A stretch of 38,611 nt of DNA from Arenimonas metalli CF5-1 (GTDB lineage: Bacteria; Pseudomonadota; Gammaproteobacteria; Xanthomonadales; Xanthomonadaceae). Position 1 is the stretch's first letter, and every line of letters starts with the position of its first letter. Positions 7,208 to 15,805 of this stretch are shown here, piece after piece. The DNA is taken from the NCBI RefSeq assembly GCF_000747155.1, contig NZ_AVCK01000013.1:1-38611 (forward strand), in the 5' to 3' direction. The notes under the pieces were generated by a model. The model was not told the DNA's origin and ran no database searches. It saw only the letters and a list, made by a program, of their open reading frames with translations. The position numbers and the translations under genes are program-made.

Positions 7208-8368
7208 TTAGGGGCGGAGCCAGGGTTTGGGATCCTGGGGCTGGCCGTTGCGGCGCAGTTCGAAATAGAGGCCGGGGCGGCCCTGGCCGCCGGAGCTGCC
7301 GACGGTGGCCAGCGGCTCGCCGCCGCGGACCCAGTCGCCGACGTCCTTGAGCAGGGCGTCGTTGAAGGCGTACAGGCTCATCCAGCCGTCGCCGTGGTCG
7401 AGGATGAGCAGCAGGCCGTAGCCCTTTAGCCAGTCCGAATACGCCACGCGGCCGGGGGCGGCGGCGCGGACCTCGGCGCCGGCGGTGCCGGCGATCAGCA
7501 GGCCGTCGCTGCTCCGGCCGTCGGGCAGCCGGCCGCCGAAGGCCGTGAGCACGCTGCCGGCCAGCGGGCGGCCGAGCTGGCCGCGGCGGGTGGCGAAGGG
7601 GCGGTTGTCGTCGACCTGGCGCGGGATGTCGGCCACGGCGTCCTGCAGCTGTTCGAGCAGCTTGAGCACCGATTTCTCGTCGCGGCCCAGCGTGGCCAGG
7701 CGGGCGGCGCGGTCCTTGAAGCGGGCCTCGAGCGCGGCCAGCACGCCGGCGCGTTCGCCGCGCTGGGCTTCGAGGGCGGCCAGTTCGGTCTGCTGCTGCG
7801 CGCGCGCGGCTTCGAGGATCTGGCGCTGGTCGGTGATCTGCTGGGCGACGGCGGCCAGTTCGCGCAGCTCGGCCATCAGGCCGCTGATGCGCTGCTGGCG
7901 GTCGGCCTGGAAATAGCGGTGGTAGGCCAGCACGCGGGCCAGGTCGCTCATGCGGTCCTGGGCCAGCAGCAGCTTGAGCTGTTCGTGGCGGCCCAGGGCG
8001 TAGGCCGAACGCACGAGGGCGGCTAGCGCCTCGCGCTGGTCGGCGAGACCGACTTCGAGTTCGGCCTGGCGGGCCTCGAGCTGCTGCAGCTCGAGCTCCT
8101 GGGTGGCGATGCCGGCCTCGGTGCGGCGCAGGGCGCGCACGGCCCCGGACACGGTGGCGTCGGCGGCGCGCAGCTCGCGGGTGGCCTCGCCGCGCTCGGC
8201 GTCGACGCTGCGCTGCTCGGCGGTGATCGTCTTGATCTGGGCGCGCAGGGCGTCGAGCCTCCTTTGCGCCTCGGCCTCCTGGCGCGCGCGCTCGGGCGCG
8301 CCCTGGGCGAACGCCGCGGGCGCCGCGCACAGCAGCGCGGCGGCGAGCAGGGCGGCGAAGCGGATCAA
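7208..8368 (-). CDS. envC: EnvC-type murein hydrolase activator (degenerate LytM)
   Basis: A periplasmic activator of the cell-division amidases. It has a signal peptide (FAALLAAALLCAAPAAFAQ), then a long coiled coil from about residue 25 to 235 rich in Ala, Arg, Glu and Gln (ERARQEAEAQRRLDALRAQI), and a C-terminal LytM/M23 domain from about 265 to 386. The zinc ligands of active M23 enzymes are missing: the first His-x3-Asp motif is GLLIAGTAGAEV and the HxH motif is replaced by LYFELR. This is the expected degeneracy of EnvC proteins, which activate amidases rather than cut peptidoglycan. Its ATG overlaps the gpmI stop by four bases (ATGA), indicating coupled translation. Length is typical. 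Confidence 0.88.
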   Translation of the reverse strand: MIRFAALLAAALLCAAPAAFAQGAPERARQEAEAQRRLDALRAQIKTITAEQRSVDAERGEATRELRAADATVSGAVRALRRTEAGIATQELELQQLEARQAELEVGLADQREALAALVRSAYALGRHEQLKLLLAQDRMSDLARVLAYHRYFQADRQQRISGLMAELRELAAVAQQITDQRQILEAARAQQQTELAALEAQRGERAGVLAALEARFKDRAARLATLGRDEKSVLKLLEQLQDAVADIPRQVDDNRPFATRRGQLGRPLAGSVLTAFGGRLPDGRSSDGLLIAGTAGAEVRAAAPGRVAYSDWLKGYGLLLILDHGDGWMSLYAFNDALLKDVGDWVRGGEPLATVGSSGGQGRPGLYFELRRNGQPQDPKPWLRP

Positions 8369-9909
8369 GCCAGCGTCACCAGCGAGCGACCGGTCATTTC
8401 CGGCGGCGGCGTGATGCCCAGCAGGTGCAGCACGGTGGGCGCGAGGTCGCGCAGGGCGCCGCCGGCGCGCAGGCTGGCGGGGCGGCCGACGTAGACCATC
8501 GGCACGGGGCCGACGGTGTGCGAGGTGTGCGGTTCGCCGGTGTCCGGGTCGCGCATCATCTCGACGTTGCCGTGGTCGGCGGTGACGATCATCTCGCCGC
8601 CCACTTCGCGCAGCGCGCCGCGGATCGCGCCGAGCGCGTCGTCCACCGCCTCGGCGGCCTGGATCGCGGCGGACAGGATGCCGCTGTGGCCAACCATGTC
8701 GGGGTTGGCGACGTTGCAGATGATCACGTCGTGCCTGCGCGCGCGGATGTCGTCGGTGAGGCGGGCGGTGAGCTGCGGCAGGTTCATTTCCGGCTGCAGG
8801 TCGTAGGTGGCGACCTTGGGCGACGGGATCAGCACGCGGTCCTCGCCTTCGACCTGGGCCTCGCGGCCGCCGCTCATGAAGAAGGTGACGTGGGCGTACT
8901 TCTCGGTCTCGGCGATGCGCAGCTGGGTCAGGCCGTGCGCGGCCAGCACTTCGCCGAGCGTGTTGCGCAGGTCCTCGGGACCGTAGGCCACGGGCGCCGG
9001 CAGCGAGGCGTCGTACTCGGTGAGGCAGACGAAGCGCGACAGCGCGATCGGACGCGGCTTGGCGAAACCGCTGAACTGCGGCGACACGAACACGCTGGTG
9101 AGCTGGCGGGCACGGTCGGCGCGGAAGTTCATGAACACCACGGCGTCGCCGTCGCGCATCGCGCGGCCGCCGCTGATCACGGTGGGCAGCACGAACTCGT
9201 CGTTCTCGCCGCGGCCGTAGGCGGCGTGCAGGCCGGTGATGGCATCGGAGGCGGTGTCGTCAGCCTCGGCTTCGGCGATGGCGCGGTAGGCGCGCTCGAC
9301 GCGGTCCCAGCGCTGGTCGCGGTCCATGGCGTAGTAGCGGCCGCTGATCGTGGCGACGTGGGCGTCGCCGTTGCCGGCGGCGCACACCGCCAGCAGGCGC
9401 TCGAGACTGGGTTCGGCCGAGCGCGGCGGGGTGTCGCGGCCGTCGAGGAAGGCGTGCACGGCGATGTCGGCCACGCCTTCGCGGCGGGCCAGTTCGATCA
9501 TCGCGAACAGGTGTTCCTCGTGGCTGTGCACGCCGCCGGGCGAGAGCAGGCCCATCAGGTGCAGGGCACCGCCGCTGGCCTTGGCTGCGCGGCAGGCGGC
9601 CACGAGTTCGGCGTTGGCGAAGAAGCTGCCGTCCTCGATGGCGGCGTCCACGCGGGTCAGGTCCTGGTAGACGATGCGGCCGGCGCCGATGTTCATGTGG
9701 CCGACTTCGGAATTGCCCATCTGGCCATCCGGCAGGCCGACGTGCTTGCCCTCGGTGTGGACCAGGGTGTGCGGGCACTCGGCCAGCAGGCGGCGCCAGT
9801 TCGGCAGGCGGGCCTGGGCCAGGGCGTTGTCGGCCGGGTCGTCGCGATGGCCCCAGCCGTCGAGGATCAGCAGCAGCAGGGGCTTGGGACGGTTCTGGAC
9901 GGCGGGCAC
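8365..9909 (-). CDS. gpmI: 2,3-bisphosphoglycerate-independent phosphoglycerate mutase
   Basis: Interconverts 3- and 2-phosphoglycerate in glycolysis and gluconeogenesis, using two metal ions (normally Mn2+) and a phosphoserine intermediate. Visible motifs are LLLILDGWG near the N-terminus (metal-binding Asp), DGQMGNSEVGHMNIGAG with the catalytic Ser at about residue 67, and near the C-terminus ANPDMVGHSG and TADHGNVEMM with metal ligands. I prefer a GTG start at 9909, giving 514 residues, because GGAG lies six bases upstream; the frame stays open to a TTG at 9939. It is the first gene of the gpmI-envC-ctp operon and is divergent from the VNGGI-repeat gene across 134 bases with no further gene. 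Confidence 0.95.
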   Translation of the reverse strand: MPAVQNRPKPLLLLILDGWGHRDDPADNALAQARLPNWRRLLAECPHTLVHTEGKHVGLPDGQMGNSEVGHMNIGAGRIVYQDLTRVDAAIEDGSFFANAELVAACRAAKASGGALHLMGLLSPGGVHSHEEHLFAMIELARREGVADIAVHAFLDGRDTPPRSAEPSLERLLAVCAAGNGDAHVATISGRYYAMDRDQRWDRVERAYRAIAEAEADDTASDAITGLHAAYGRGENDEFVLPTVISGGRAMRDGDAVVFMNFRADRARQLTSVFVSPQFSGFAKPRPIALSRFVCLTEYDASLPAPVAYGPEDLRNTLGEVLAAHGLTQLRIAETEKYAHVTFFMSGGREAQVEGEDRVLIPSPKVATYDLQPEMNLPQLTARLTDDIRARRHDVIICNVANPDMVGHSGILSAAIQAAEAVDDALGAIRGALREVGGEMIVTADHGNVEMMRDPDTGEPHTSHTVGPVPMVYVGRPASLRAGGALRDLAPTVLHLLGITPPPEMTGRSLVTLA

Positions 9910-10043
9910 GGGCGACTCCGGGACGTTAGGCACAGGCAAATTGTAGCCCCGCCGCGCAGGCTGGGCCCGCCCGGCCTTGAACCGGCTCTAAACCCCCGCC
10001 GCGGCGGGCGCATCCCAGCAGGGAATCCCCAAGGAGCCACCCC

Positions 10044-10769
10044 ATGCGCGTTCGCACCCTCGTTTCGCTGATCTCCCTTTCCCTGGCCCTGGCCGCCGGC
10101 CCGGCGCTGGCCCGGCAGGACGTGGACAAGGTCTTCGGCGGCATCACCGCCCAGGCCAACCAGGAATACGGCTCGCTCAGCTCGGTCAACGGCGGCATCA
10201 CCGTGCGCGAGGGCGCGAAGGTGGAGAGCGCCGAGACCGTCAATGGCGGCATCACCATCGATGAACGGGCGCGGGTGGGCAGCGCCGAGACCGTGAACGG
10301 CGGCATCAGCCTGGGCGAAGGCGCCCGGGCCGGCTCGCTCGAGGCGGTGAACGGCGGCATCCGGCTGGCGAAGGGCGCGCGGGTGGATCGCGACATCGAG
10401 GCCGTCAACGGCGGCATCCGGGTCGACGAGCAGGCCGAGGTGGTCGGCGACATCGAGAACGTCAACGGCGCCATCACCCTGCGCGCGGCCCAGGTCGGCG
10501 GCGACGTGACCACCACCAACGGCGACATCGTGCTGTCCGGCGGCACCCACATTGACGGCGGCATCCTGGTCGAGAAGCCCACCGGCAACTGGTGGAAGTC
10601 GGAAGACAAGCGCGTGCCGCGGATCGTGATCGGCGCCAACTCGGTGGTCGCCGGCTCGCTGGTGTTCGAGCACGAGGTCGAGCTGTTCGTGCACCCCACC
10701 GCCAAAACCGGCCCCGTCACCGGCGCCACTGCCCAGGCCTTCACCGACACCCTGCCCGCCCGCGACTGA
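10044..10769 (+). CDS. Exported VNGGI-repeat protein (predicted beta-solenoid)
   Basis: A 241-residue exported protein with signal peptide SLISLSLALAAGPALARQ. From about residue 44 to 165 it is made of seven consecutive 18-21 residue repeats, each beginning with VNGGI or a variant (SVNGGITV, TVNGGITI, TVNGGISL, AVNGGIRL, AVNGGIRV, NVNGAITL, TTNGDIVL), followed by a charged turn and an A-x-V/A-x-S-A/x-E step. This regular pattern predicts a right-handed beta-helix like bactofilins or DUF4097-type adhesin domains. The C-terminal 60 residues contain a non-repeat region (GNWWKSEDKRVPRIVIG). It probably acts in the periplasm or at the surface; no function is known to me. A family A palindrome follows the stop. 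Confidence 0.75.
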   Translation: MRVRTLVSLISLSLALAAGPALARQDVDKVFGGITAQANQEYGSLSSVNGGITVREGAKVESAETVNGGITIDERARVGSAETVNGGISLGEGARAGSLEAVNGGIRLAKGARVDRDIEAVNGGIRVDEQAEVVGDIENVNGAITLRAAQVGGDVTTTNGDIVLSGGTHIDGGILVEKPTGNWWKSEDKRVPRIVIGANSVVAGSLVFEHEVELFVHPTAKTGPVTGATAQAFTDTLPARD

Positions 10770-10773
10770 CCCC

Positions 10774-10839
10774 TGTGGGAGGGACTTCAGTCCCGATGCT
10801 TTTGGGCGGAAAGCTATCGGGACTGAAGTCCCTCCCACA
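10774..10839. repeat. Family A REP/BIME-like palindrome, copy 2
   Basis: Arms TGTGGGAGGGACTTCAGTCC(...CGAT) and their complement, separated by GCTTTTGGGCGGAAAGCT. It lies five bases after the VNGGI-repeat gene and 43 bases before the M28 peptidase start, where it may also act as a terminator. Confidence 0.9.
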
Positions 10840-10853
10840 AAGTGCTTAGAATC

Positions 10854-10877
10854 GGGGTTCCCCTTGTGGAGAACCCC
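10854..10877 (+). promoter_or_regulatory. Leader hairpin before the M28 peptidase gene
   Basis: GGGGTTC and GAACCCC (7 bp) pair around a 10-base loop containing CCCTTGTGGA, just before the ATG at 10883. The only GGAG-like ribosome-binding site straddles the loop and the right arm, so the hairpin could affect translation start. This is structural inference only. Confidence 0.3.
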
Positions 10878-10882
10878 TGACG

Positions 10883-12616
10883 ATGAAACGTACCCTGATT
10901 TTCGCGGCCGCGGCGCTGGCGCTGGCGGCCTGCAGCAAGGCGCCCGAGCCGGCGGCGGAGACGACGCCGGTGGCCGTCGCGCCGCCCGTCGAGCACGGCT
11001 TTGGTCCCGAGATTTCGGCCGAGGACTTCGCGCAGCACGTGAAGGTGCTCTCGTCCGATGAGTTCGGCGGCCGCGCCCCGGGCACCCCGGGCGAACAGAT
11101 GACCGCCGACTACCTGGTCGCGCAGTTCCAGCGCCTGGGCCTGCAGCCGGGCAACGGCGACAGCTGGTTCCAGGACGTGCCAATGGTCGAGACCACGGCG
11201 GACGAAGCCACGTCCACCGCCGCGATCAAGCTCGGCGGCGAAGACCGCCTGCTCGCCTTCGGCACCCAGATGGCGCTCGGCACCCGCACCGCGCAGGCCG
11301 AGGTGAAGGTGGACGCCAGCGAGATGGTGTTCGTGGGTTACGGCGTGAACGCGCCGGAAGCCGGCTGGAACGACTACGAAGGCCTGGACGTCAAGGGCAA
11401 GACCGTCGTGATGCTGGTCAACGACCCGGGCTACCACGCCGGCAGCGAGGAGCTCTTCGGCGGCAAGAAGATGACCTACTACGGCCGCTGGACCTACAAG
11501 TACGAAGAGGCCGCCCGCCAGGGCGCCGCCGCTGCGCTGATCATCCATGACGACAGCGGCGCCGGCTACGGCTGGGACGTGGTGAAGAACAGCTGGTCCG
11601 GCGCGCAGTACGACCTGCCCGCCAGCGCCGACCCGGAGCCGCGCCTGCCGATGCAGGGCTGGATCACGGGCGAAGTGGCCACGCAGCTGTTCGCCGACGC
11701 CGGCCTGGACCTGGAAGCGATGCGCGCCGCCGCCAACGTGCCGGGCTTCAAGGCCGTCGACCTCGGTGACGCCACGTTCTCGGCCACGCTGAACTCGACG
11801 ATCAAGGAAAGCTCGTCGCGCAACATCCTGGCCAAGCTGCCCGGCAGCGAGCGGCCGGACGAGGCCATCGTCTACACCGCGCACTGGGACCACCTGGGCG
11901 ACCACAGCGCCACCCACGGCGGCGACAAGGCCGCGGCGGCGACCGAGGGCGAGGACCACGTCTACAACGGCGCCATCGACAACGCGACCGGCGTGGCCGG
12001 CGTGCTCGAGATCGCCGAGGCCTTCACCGTGCAGGACCCGAAGCCGGCGCGCTCGGTGGTGTTCCTGCTAGTGACGCTGGAGGAGTCCGGCCTGCTGGGC
12101 TCGAAGTACTACGCGGCCAACCCGGTGATCCCGCTCAAGGACACGGTGGCGGTGGTGAACCTGGACGCGATGAGTGTGGTGGGCCCGACCAAGGACTTCG
12201 TGGTCATCGGCCTCGGCAACTCCGAGCTCGACAAGGTGCTCGAGCCGATCGCGACCGCGCAGGGCCGCACCCTGGTGGAAGAGGACGGCGTCGAGAAGGG
12301 CTTCTTCTTCCGCTCCGACCACTTCAGCTTCGCCAAGTTCGGCGTGCCGGCGCTGTACGCCAAGGGCGGCATCGACCACGTCGAGAAGGGCGTGGAGTAC
12401 GGCCGCGAGATCCAGGCGCAGTACCAGGGCGTGGCTTACCACAAGCCGGCCGACGAGTTCGATCCGAACTGGGACCTGCGCGGCGTGGTGCAGGACCTGA
12501 TGGCGCTCTACGGCGTCGGCCGCGAGCTGGCCGGCAACGAGGCCTGGCCGAACTACGTCGAGGGCAATGCGTTCAAGGCCGCCCGCGATGCGTCGCGGGC
12601 CGAAGCCGCGAACTGA
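10883..12616 (+). CDS. M28 family zinc peptidase, lipoprotein
   Basis: A 577-residue secreted aminopeptidase-like enzyme. The N-terminus is a lipoprotein signal with lipobox LALAAC (Cys at residue 18), so it should be anchored to a membrane, probably the outer membrane. A conserved GGRAPGTPGE motif at about residues 60-70 is followed by a PA-type insert (roughly 150-290, GKTVVMLVNDPG). The M28 metal site shows in TAHWDHLG, in GAIDNATGVAGVLEIAEAF (bridging Asp), in LLVTLEESGLLGSKYY (catalytic Glu and a ligand), in VVNLDAM and in a late FRSDHFSF. Substrates are probably peptides taken up for nutrition. A strong terminator follows the gene. Confidence 0.9.
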   Translation: MKRTLIFAAAALALAACSKAPEPAAETTPVAVAPPVEHGFGPEISAEDFAQHVKVLSSDEFGGRAPGTPGEQMTADYLVAQFQRLGLQPGNGDSWFQDVPMVETTADEATSTAAIKLGGEDRLLAFGTQMALGTRTAQAEVKVDASEMVFVGYGVNAPEAGWNDYEGLDVKGKTVVMLVNDPGYHAGSEELFGGKKMTYYGRWTYKYEEAARQGAAAALIIHDDSGAGYGWDVVKNSWSGAQYDLPASADPEPRLPMQGWITGEVATQLFADAGLDLEAMRAAANVPGFKAVDLGDATFSATLNSTIKESSSRNILAKLPGSERPDEAIVYTAHWDHLGDHSATHGGDKAAAATEGEDHVYNGAIDNATGVAGVLEIAEAFTVQDPKPARSVVFLLVTLEESGLLGSKYYAANPVIPLKDTVAVVNLDAMSVVGPTKDFVVIGLGNSELDKVLEPIATAQGRTLVEEDGVEKGFFFRSDHFSFAKFGVPALYAKGGIDHVEKGVEYGREIQAQYQGVAYHKPADEFDPNWDLRGVVQDLMALYGVGRELAGNEAWPNYVEGNAFKAARDASRAEAAN

Positions 12617-12640
12617 TCCCTCGCTGCGCTTGGAAACGAA

Positions 12641-12675
12641 AAGGCCGCCCTCCCGGGCGGCCTTTTTCTTTTTTC
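12641..12675 (+). terminator. Rho-independent terminator after the M28 gene
   Basis: A ten-base-pair GC-rich stem AAGGCCGCCC / GGGCGGCCTT (12641-12650 and 12655-12664) with loop TCCC is followed by TTTCTTTTTT. It lies 25 bases after the M28 stop codon. Confidence 0.9.
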
Positions 12676-12679
12676 CTTT

Positions 12680-12741
12680 GTGGGAGGGACTTCAGTCCCG
12701 ATGCTTTTGGACCCACGGCATCGGGACTGAAGTCCCTCCCA
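12680..12741. repeat. Family A REP/BIME-like palindrome, copy 3
   Basis: Arms TGGGAGGGACTTCAGTCCCG(ATGC) and the complement, with loop TTTTGGACCCACG. It is directly downstream of the M28 terminator and about 55 bases upstream of the ChaN-like gene. Confidence 0.9.
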
Positions 12742-12796
12742 AAGGACGCTTGAATTCGCCAGCGTCCACCGCCAGTCCTTGGGCAGGCCCTTCCGG

Positions 12797-13621
12797 ATGA
12801 ACCCCATGCATCGACTGCTGCTGGCGGCACTCCTCTCGCTGGCAATGATCACCTCCACGCGTGCCGCGCCGCCCGAGGGCGAGCCGCCGGAGACTGCCGC
12901 CAAGACCCTGGTCGCCGCCGCCGGCGATGCGCGGCTGCTCCTGCTGGGCGAGATGCACGGCACCCGCGAGATCCCGCGCCTCGTTGCGCACGTGGTCGAG
13001 CACTACGCCGCGGAAGGCCCGGTGCTGCTGGGACTGGAGATCCCGGGCTCGGGCCAGCCGCACCTTCGCCGCTACCTGGATTCGGCCGGCACCGACGCCG
13101 ACCGCGCCGCGCTGCTGGCCACGCCGTTCTGGAACGTGCAGGGCGACCAGCACGACGGGCGCCGCAGCCATGACGTGATCGATCTCATCGAACAGGTGCG
13201 CCAGTTGCGCGCTCAAGGCCGTGACGTCAGCCTGCTCGCCTACGACGCCGAGCCGGGCCGACGCATCGACGGGAACCAGCGCGACAGGATCATGGCCGCA
13301 CGCGTGCGGGCGTCCTTCAACGCCCTGCCCCGCGGCCGGCTGTTGGTGCTGACAGGCAACGTGCACGCCAAGCTGGTCCGTCCCGACGATGCTCCGCCGC
13401 AGATGCAGGTGCCCATGGGTCACTGGCTGTCCGACCTGGGACCGTGGTCGGTGGACATCCAGGGCTTCCGCGGCGCGCACTGGGCCTGCATGTTCGGCGG
13501 CTGCGGCAAGCGGCTGCAGAATCCGTGGCGCCGGCAATCGGGTCCGCTCAAGGACGACGAGCACCACTATCGCCTGATGCTCGATCGCTTCACCGTGGCG
13601 CGCCTCGTGGGCGCGCCGTGA
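12797..13621 (+). CDS. ChaN/EreA-like exported protein (haem-binding uptake family)
   Basis: A 274-residue exported protein with signal peptide LLLAALLSLAMITSTRAAP. Early in the mature part is LLLLGEMHGTREIP (about residues 44-57), the GE-x-H motif of the erythromycin-esterase/ChaN/TraB-like fold. Further family features are a second acidic/His region (NVQGDQHDGRRSHD), and LLVLTGNVHAKL near residue 190, equivalent to the late G-N-x-H motif. ChaN binds haem in Campylobacter and other members are hydrolases; which applies here is not known. I chose the ATG at 12797 to give a compact signal peptide; ATG 12806 is also possible. The gene ends one base before the convergent DUF1993 gene. Confidence 0.7.
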   Translation: MNPMHRLLLAALLSLAMITSTRAAPPEGEPPETAAKTLVAAAGDARLLLLGEMHGTREIPRLVAHVVEHYAAEGPVLLGLEIPGSGQPHLRRYLDSAGTDADRAALLATPFWNVQGDQHDGRRSHDVIDLIEQVRQLRAQGRDVSLLAYDAEPGRRIDGNQRDRIMAARVRASFNALPRGRLLVLTGNVHAKLVRPDDAPPQMQVPMGHWLSDLGPWSVDIQGFRGAHWACMFGGCGKRLQNPWRRQSGPLKDDEHHYRLMLDRFTVARLVGAP

Positions 13622-13622
13622 G

Positions 13623-14132
13623 TCAGTAGCGGCCCATGAAATCGCGCTTGCCGATCTCGATGCCGGCGTGGCGCAGCAGGGCGTAGCTGGTGGTGACGTG
13701 GAAGAAGAACTGCGGCAGGCCGTACGCCAAGGCGTAAGCCTGGCCGGTCAGGCGCTTTTCCTTCGGCGTGCCCGGGCGCAGCACGATCTCGCGCGCCTCG
13801 GCGCCGTCGAACGCGGCGGCCTCGAGGCCGGCGATGAAGGCCTGGGTGCGGGCGATGCGCGCCTGCAGGTCGTCGAAGCTGGCCTCGTTGTCTTCCCACG
13901 CCGGCACCTCGGCCTGCGCCAGCCGCGCCGACACCGACTTGGCGAAATCGCAGGCGATCTGCACCTGGCGGACCAGCGGGAACATGTCCGGGAACAGGCG
14001 CAGCTTCAGGTAGGCCTCCGGATCGATCTTGCGCTCGGCGGCGTGCGCCGCGGCCTTGGCCAGCACGTCGGACAAGCCGCCGAGCATCTGCTGGAACACG
14101 GGAACGGTGGCGGCGTGCAGGGAAAGCGTCAT
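13623..14132 (-). CDS. DUF1993 domain protein
   Basis: A soluble 169-residue helical protein of the DUF1993 family. Characteristic features are an N-terminal SLHAATVPVFQQMLGGL, the middle YLKLRLFPDMFPLVRQVQIACDFAK, and the C-terminal LPQFFFHVTTSYALLRHAGIEIGKRDFMG. The family belongs to the DinB-like four-helix bundles, often with unclear function; whether the metal-binding His triad is retained cannot be confirmed by eye. Its ATG at 14132 is well supported by the family start. It lies downstream of the alpha/beta hydrolase on the same strand, with the family C palindrome between them. Confidence 0.85.
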   Translation of the reverse strand: MTLSLHAATVPVFQQMLGGLSDVLAKAAAHAAERKIDPEAYLKLRLFPDMFPLVRQVQIACDFAKSVSARLAQAEVPAWEDNEASFDDLQARIARTQAFIAGLEAAAFDGAEAREIVLRPGTPKEKRLTGQAYALAYGLPQFFFHVTTSYALLRHAGIEIGKRDFMGRY

Positions 14133-14164
14133 GGGCGTCTCGCAGTGAATGAGGAAGGTCTGGG

Positions 14165-14225
14165 AAGAAAAGGGGTCAGAGTAAATATTTGTTTAAAACA
14201 AATATTTACTCTGACCCCTTTTCTT
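14165..14225. repeat. Family C perfect palindrome, copy 1 (30 bp arms)
   Basis: Left arm 14165-14194 and right arm 14196-14225 are perfect reverse complements around a single central A. The core is GGGGTCAGAGTAAATATTTG. The right arm holds the stop codon of the minus-strand alpha/beta hydrolase and encodes its last residues (Glu-Lys-Gly-Ser-Glu). A hairpin of this length with A/T-rich ends could terminate transcription in both directions. Confidence 0.95.
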
Positions 14226-15690
14226 CGAGGGTTTCGTCGATGCGGGTGGCCAGGTAGCCGTAGAAGGGATTGCTGTTCAGGCGTAGCAGCTGGTCGGTGC
14301 CGACCGACAGGGCGCCGCGTTCGCCGTGCAGGGCCAGGGTGCCGAGGCGGATGCCATAGTCCTCGTCCATCCGCGGCGACAGGCCGTACAGCGGGTCGTC
14401 CACGGGGAATGGCAGCGCCACGTGCGAGAGCGAGTACACGTTCGACGGATAGAGGTACACCAGCGGCCGCAGCACGGCCTCGCGCTGGCCGGGCTCGCGC
14501 CGGCGCTCGGCGACGTTGGCGGAGTCGGCGTCAACGTTGCCCACCACCGTCAGCCGGTAAGTGAAGGCATCAGCGGGCTGCAGGTCGTCGAGCATCGCGC
14601 CCGCGGAGCGCCGCAACATCGGCGCCAGCACGCCCTGCCGGTTGATGTCGAACAGCACCAGCTCGCTGCCGTTGGCCGGCAGCTGGTCGAAGAGGTTGCG
14701 CACCACCGCCTCCGTGCTCACCGTGCCGTCGAGCACCGACTGGAAGGCCAGGATCGGCGGCAACCGGTCGCTGCGGCCCGTCGCCCGCAGCTGCAGCAGC
14801 TGGGTCTGCACCGCGCCGACCAGCAGCCAGGACTGGCGCACGCCGTTCACCGGGAACGAGTTGTACTTGAACGGATTGAACTCGGGCTGCACGTCCAGCC
14901 AGCGCGACTTCTCGAAGTACGGGATCCACGACAGCAGCGGCATCAGCCGCGAGAACGCCGCCAGCCGGCCGATGCCGATCATCGGCGACACCATCACCAC
15001 GCGGTCGGGCATCGGCAGCCCGGCGCCGTCGCCCTCCTCGGCGCGGTCCATCGTGTACTTCAGCCCCAGCGCCGCGCCGTTCGAGTAACCGACCAGGTGG
15101 AAGGGCTTGTCCTCGCCCGCCCGCGCGCGCACTTCTCGCGCAGCCAGCTCCACCGTCGCCAGCCAGTCCATCCACTGCGCGCTGCGCAGGCCCGAGGGCG
15201 CGGTGCCGTGGCCCGACAGGCGCGGGATCACCACCACGAAGCCACGCGCCCGGTAGACCTCGGCCAGGTGGCGCAGGCTGTAGGGCGAATCGCTCATGCC
15301 GTGCAGCATCAGCACGCCGCCGCGCACCTCGCCTTCGGGCGAGAGCACCTGGCTGCGGTTCCAGTCGATGGTGCCATCGCGCGCGCCCAGCGGGCTCTGC
15401 GCCTCGTAGCGGTAGCGGCCGGGCCGCGGCTCGGCAGCGAGATGGGCGTGCAGCTCGTCGAACACCGCCTGCTCCGCACGCAGGTAGGCGGCCCAGTCCA
15501 TGTCGCGCAGTTCGCCGGCGCCGGGCTCGCTGTCGAAGGACCAGCGGTGCCAGGGCGAAAGGTCGGGCAAGCTGCGCGAACTGAAGGCGCTTCCCAGCAC
15601 CACGAGGGCCGTGACCACCAACCACGCCAGCAGTACGAACCGCAGCACCCGCCAGCCCGGATGGATCCCCCTGGCGAAGCCGCGGCGCAA
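14206..15690 (-). CDS. Alpha/beta hydrolase, membrane-anchored
   Basis: A 494-residue alpha/beta-hydrolase with one N-terminal membrane segment (VLRFVLLAWLVVTALVVLGS), so the enzymatic part is probably periplasmic. After a linker, the hydrolase core begins with GGVLMLHGMSDSPYSLRHLA (oxyanion-hole HGMSDS), followed by GYSNGAALGL, the nucleophile elbow G-x-S-x-G. The remaining 250 residues include a long cap or second domain (DVQPEFNPFKYNSFPVNG). The substrate is unknown; lipase or esterase is the general guess. The TTG start at 15690 has AGGG nine bases upstream. The last five codons and stop lie within the family C palindrome, so the native C-terminus may have been replaced. Confidence 0.75.
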   Translation of the reverse strand: MRRGFARGIHPGWRVLRFVLLAWLVVTALVVLGSAFSSRSLPDLSPWHRWSFDSEPGAGELRDMDWAAYLRAEQAVFDELHAHLAAEPRPGRYRYEAQSPLGARDGTIDWNRSQVLSPEGEVRGGVLMLHGMSDSPYSLRHLAEVYRARGFVVVIPRLSGHGTAPSGLRSAQWMDWLATVELAAREVRARAGEDKPFHLVGYSNGAALGLKYTMDRAEEGDGAGLPMPDRVVMVSPMIGIGRLAAFSRLMPLLSWIPYFEKSRWLDVQPEFNPFKYNSFPVNGVRQSWLLVGAVQTQLLQLRATGRSDRLPPILAFQSVLDGTVSTEAVVRNLFDQLPANGSELVLFDINRQGVLAPMLRRSAGAMLDDLQPADAFTYRLTVVGNVDADSANVAERRREPGQREAVLRPLVYLYPSNVYSLSHVALPFPVDDPLYGLSPRMDEDYGIRLGTLALHGERGALSVGTDQLLRLNSNPFYGYLATRIDETLEEKGSE

Positions 15691-15805
15691 GCGCGTCAGC
15701 CCTGCCCGCCCATGAGCGCACCGCTGGCCGCCCTGGCGATTGCCTCAGACAGGCCTCCGAACGCTTGCCGGAAAACGGAAACCGAGTCGGCGCAGAGGGA
15801 CAGGG

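Noticed and set aside
8425-10071. Long open frame opposite gpmI on the plus strand
   Set aside because: It is a GC-rich antisense shadow with low-complexity Gly/Ala/Val sequence; the minus strand encodes a complete mutase.
10180-10560. Regularly spaced short DNA repeats suggestive of a CRISPR array
   Set aside because: The repeats are imperfect, in frame, and encode the VNGGI protein repeat; there are no spacers of unique sequence and no cas genes.
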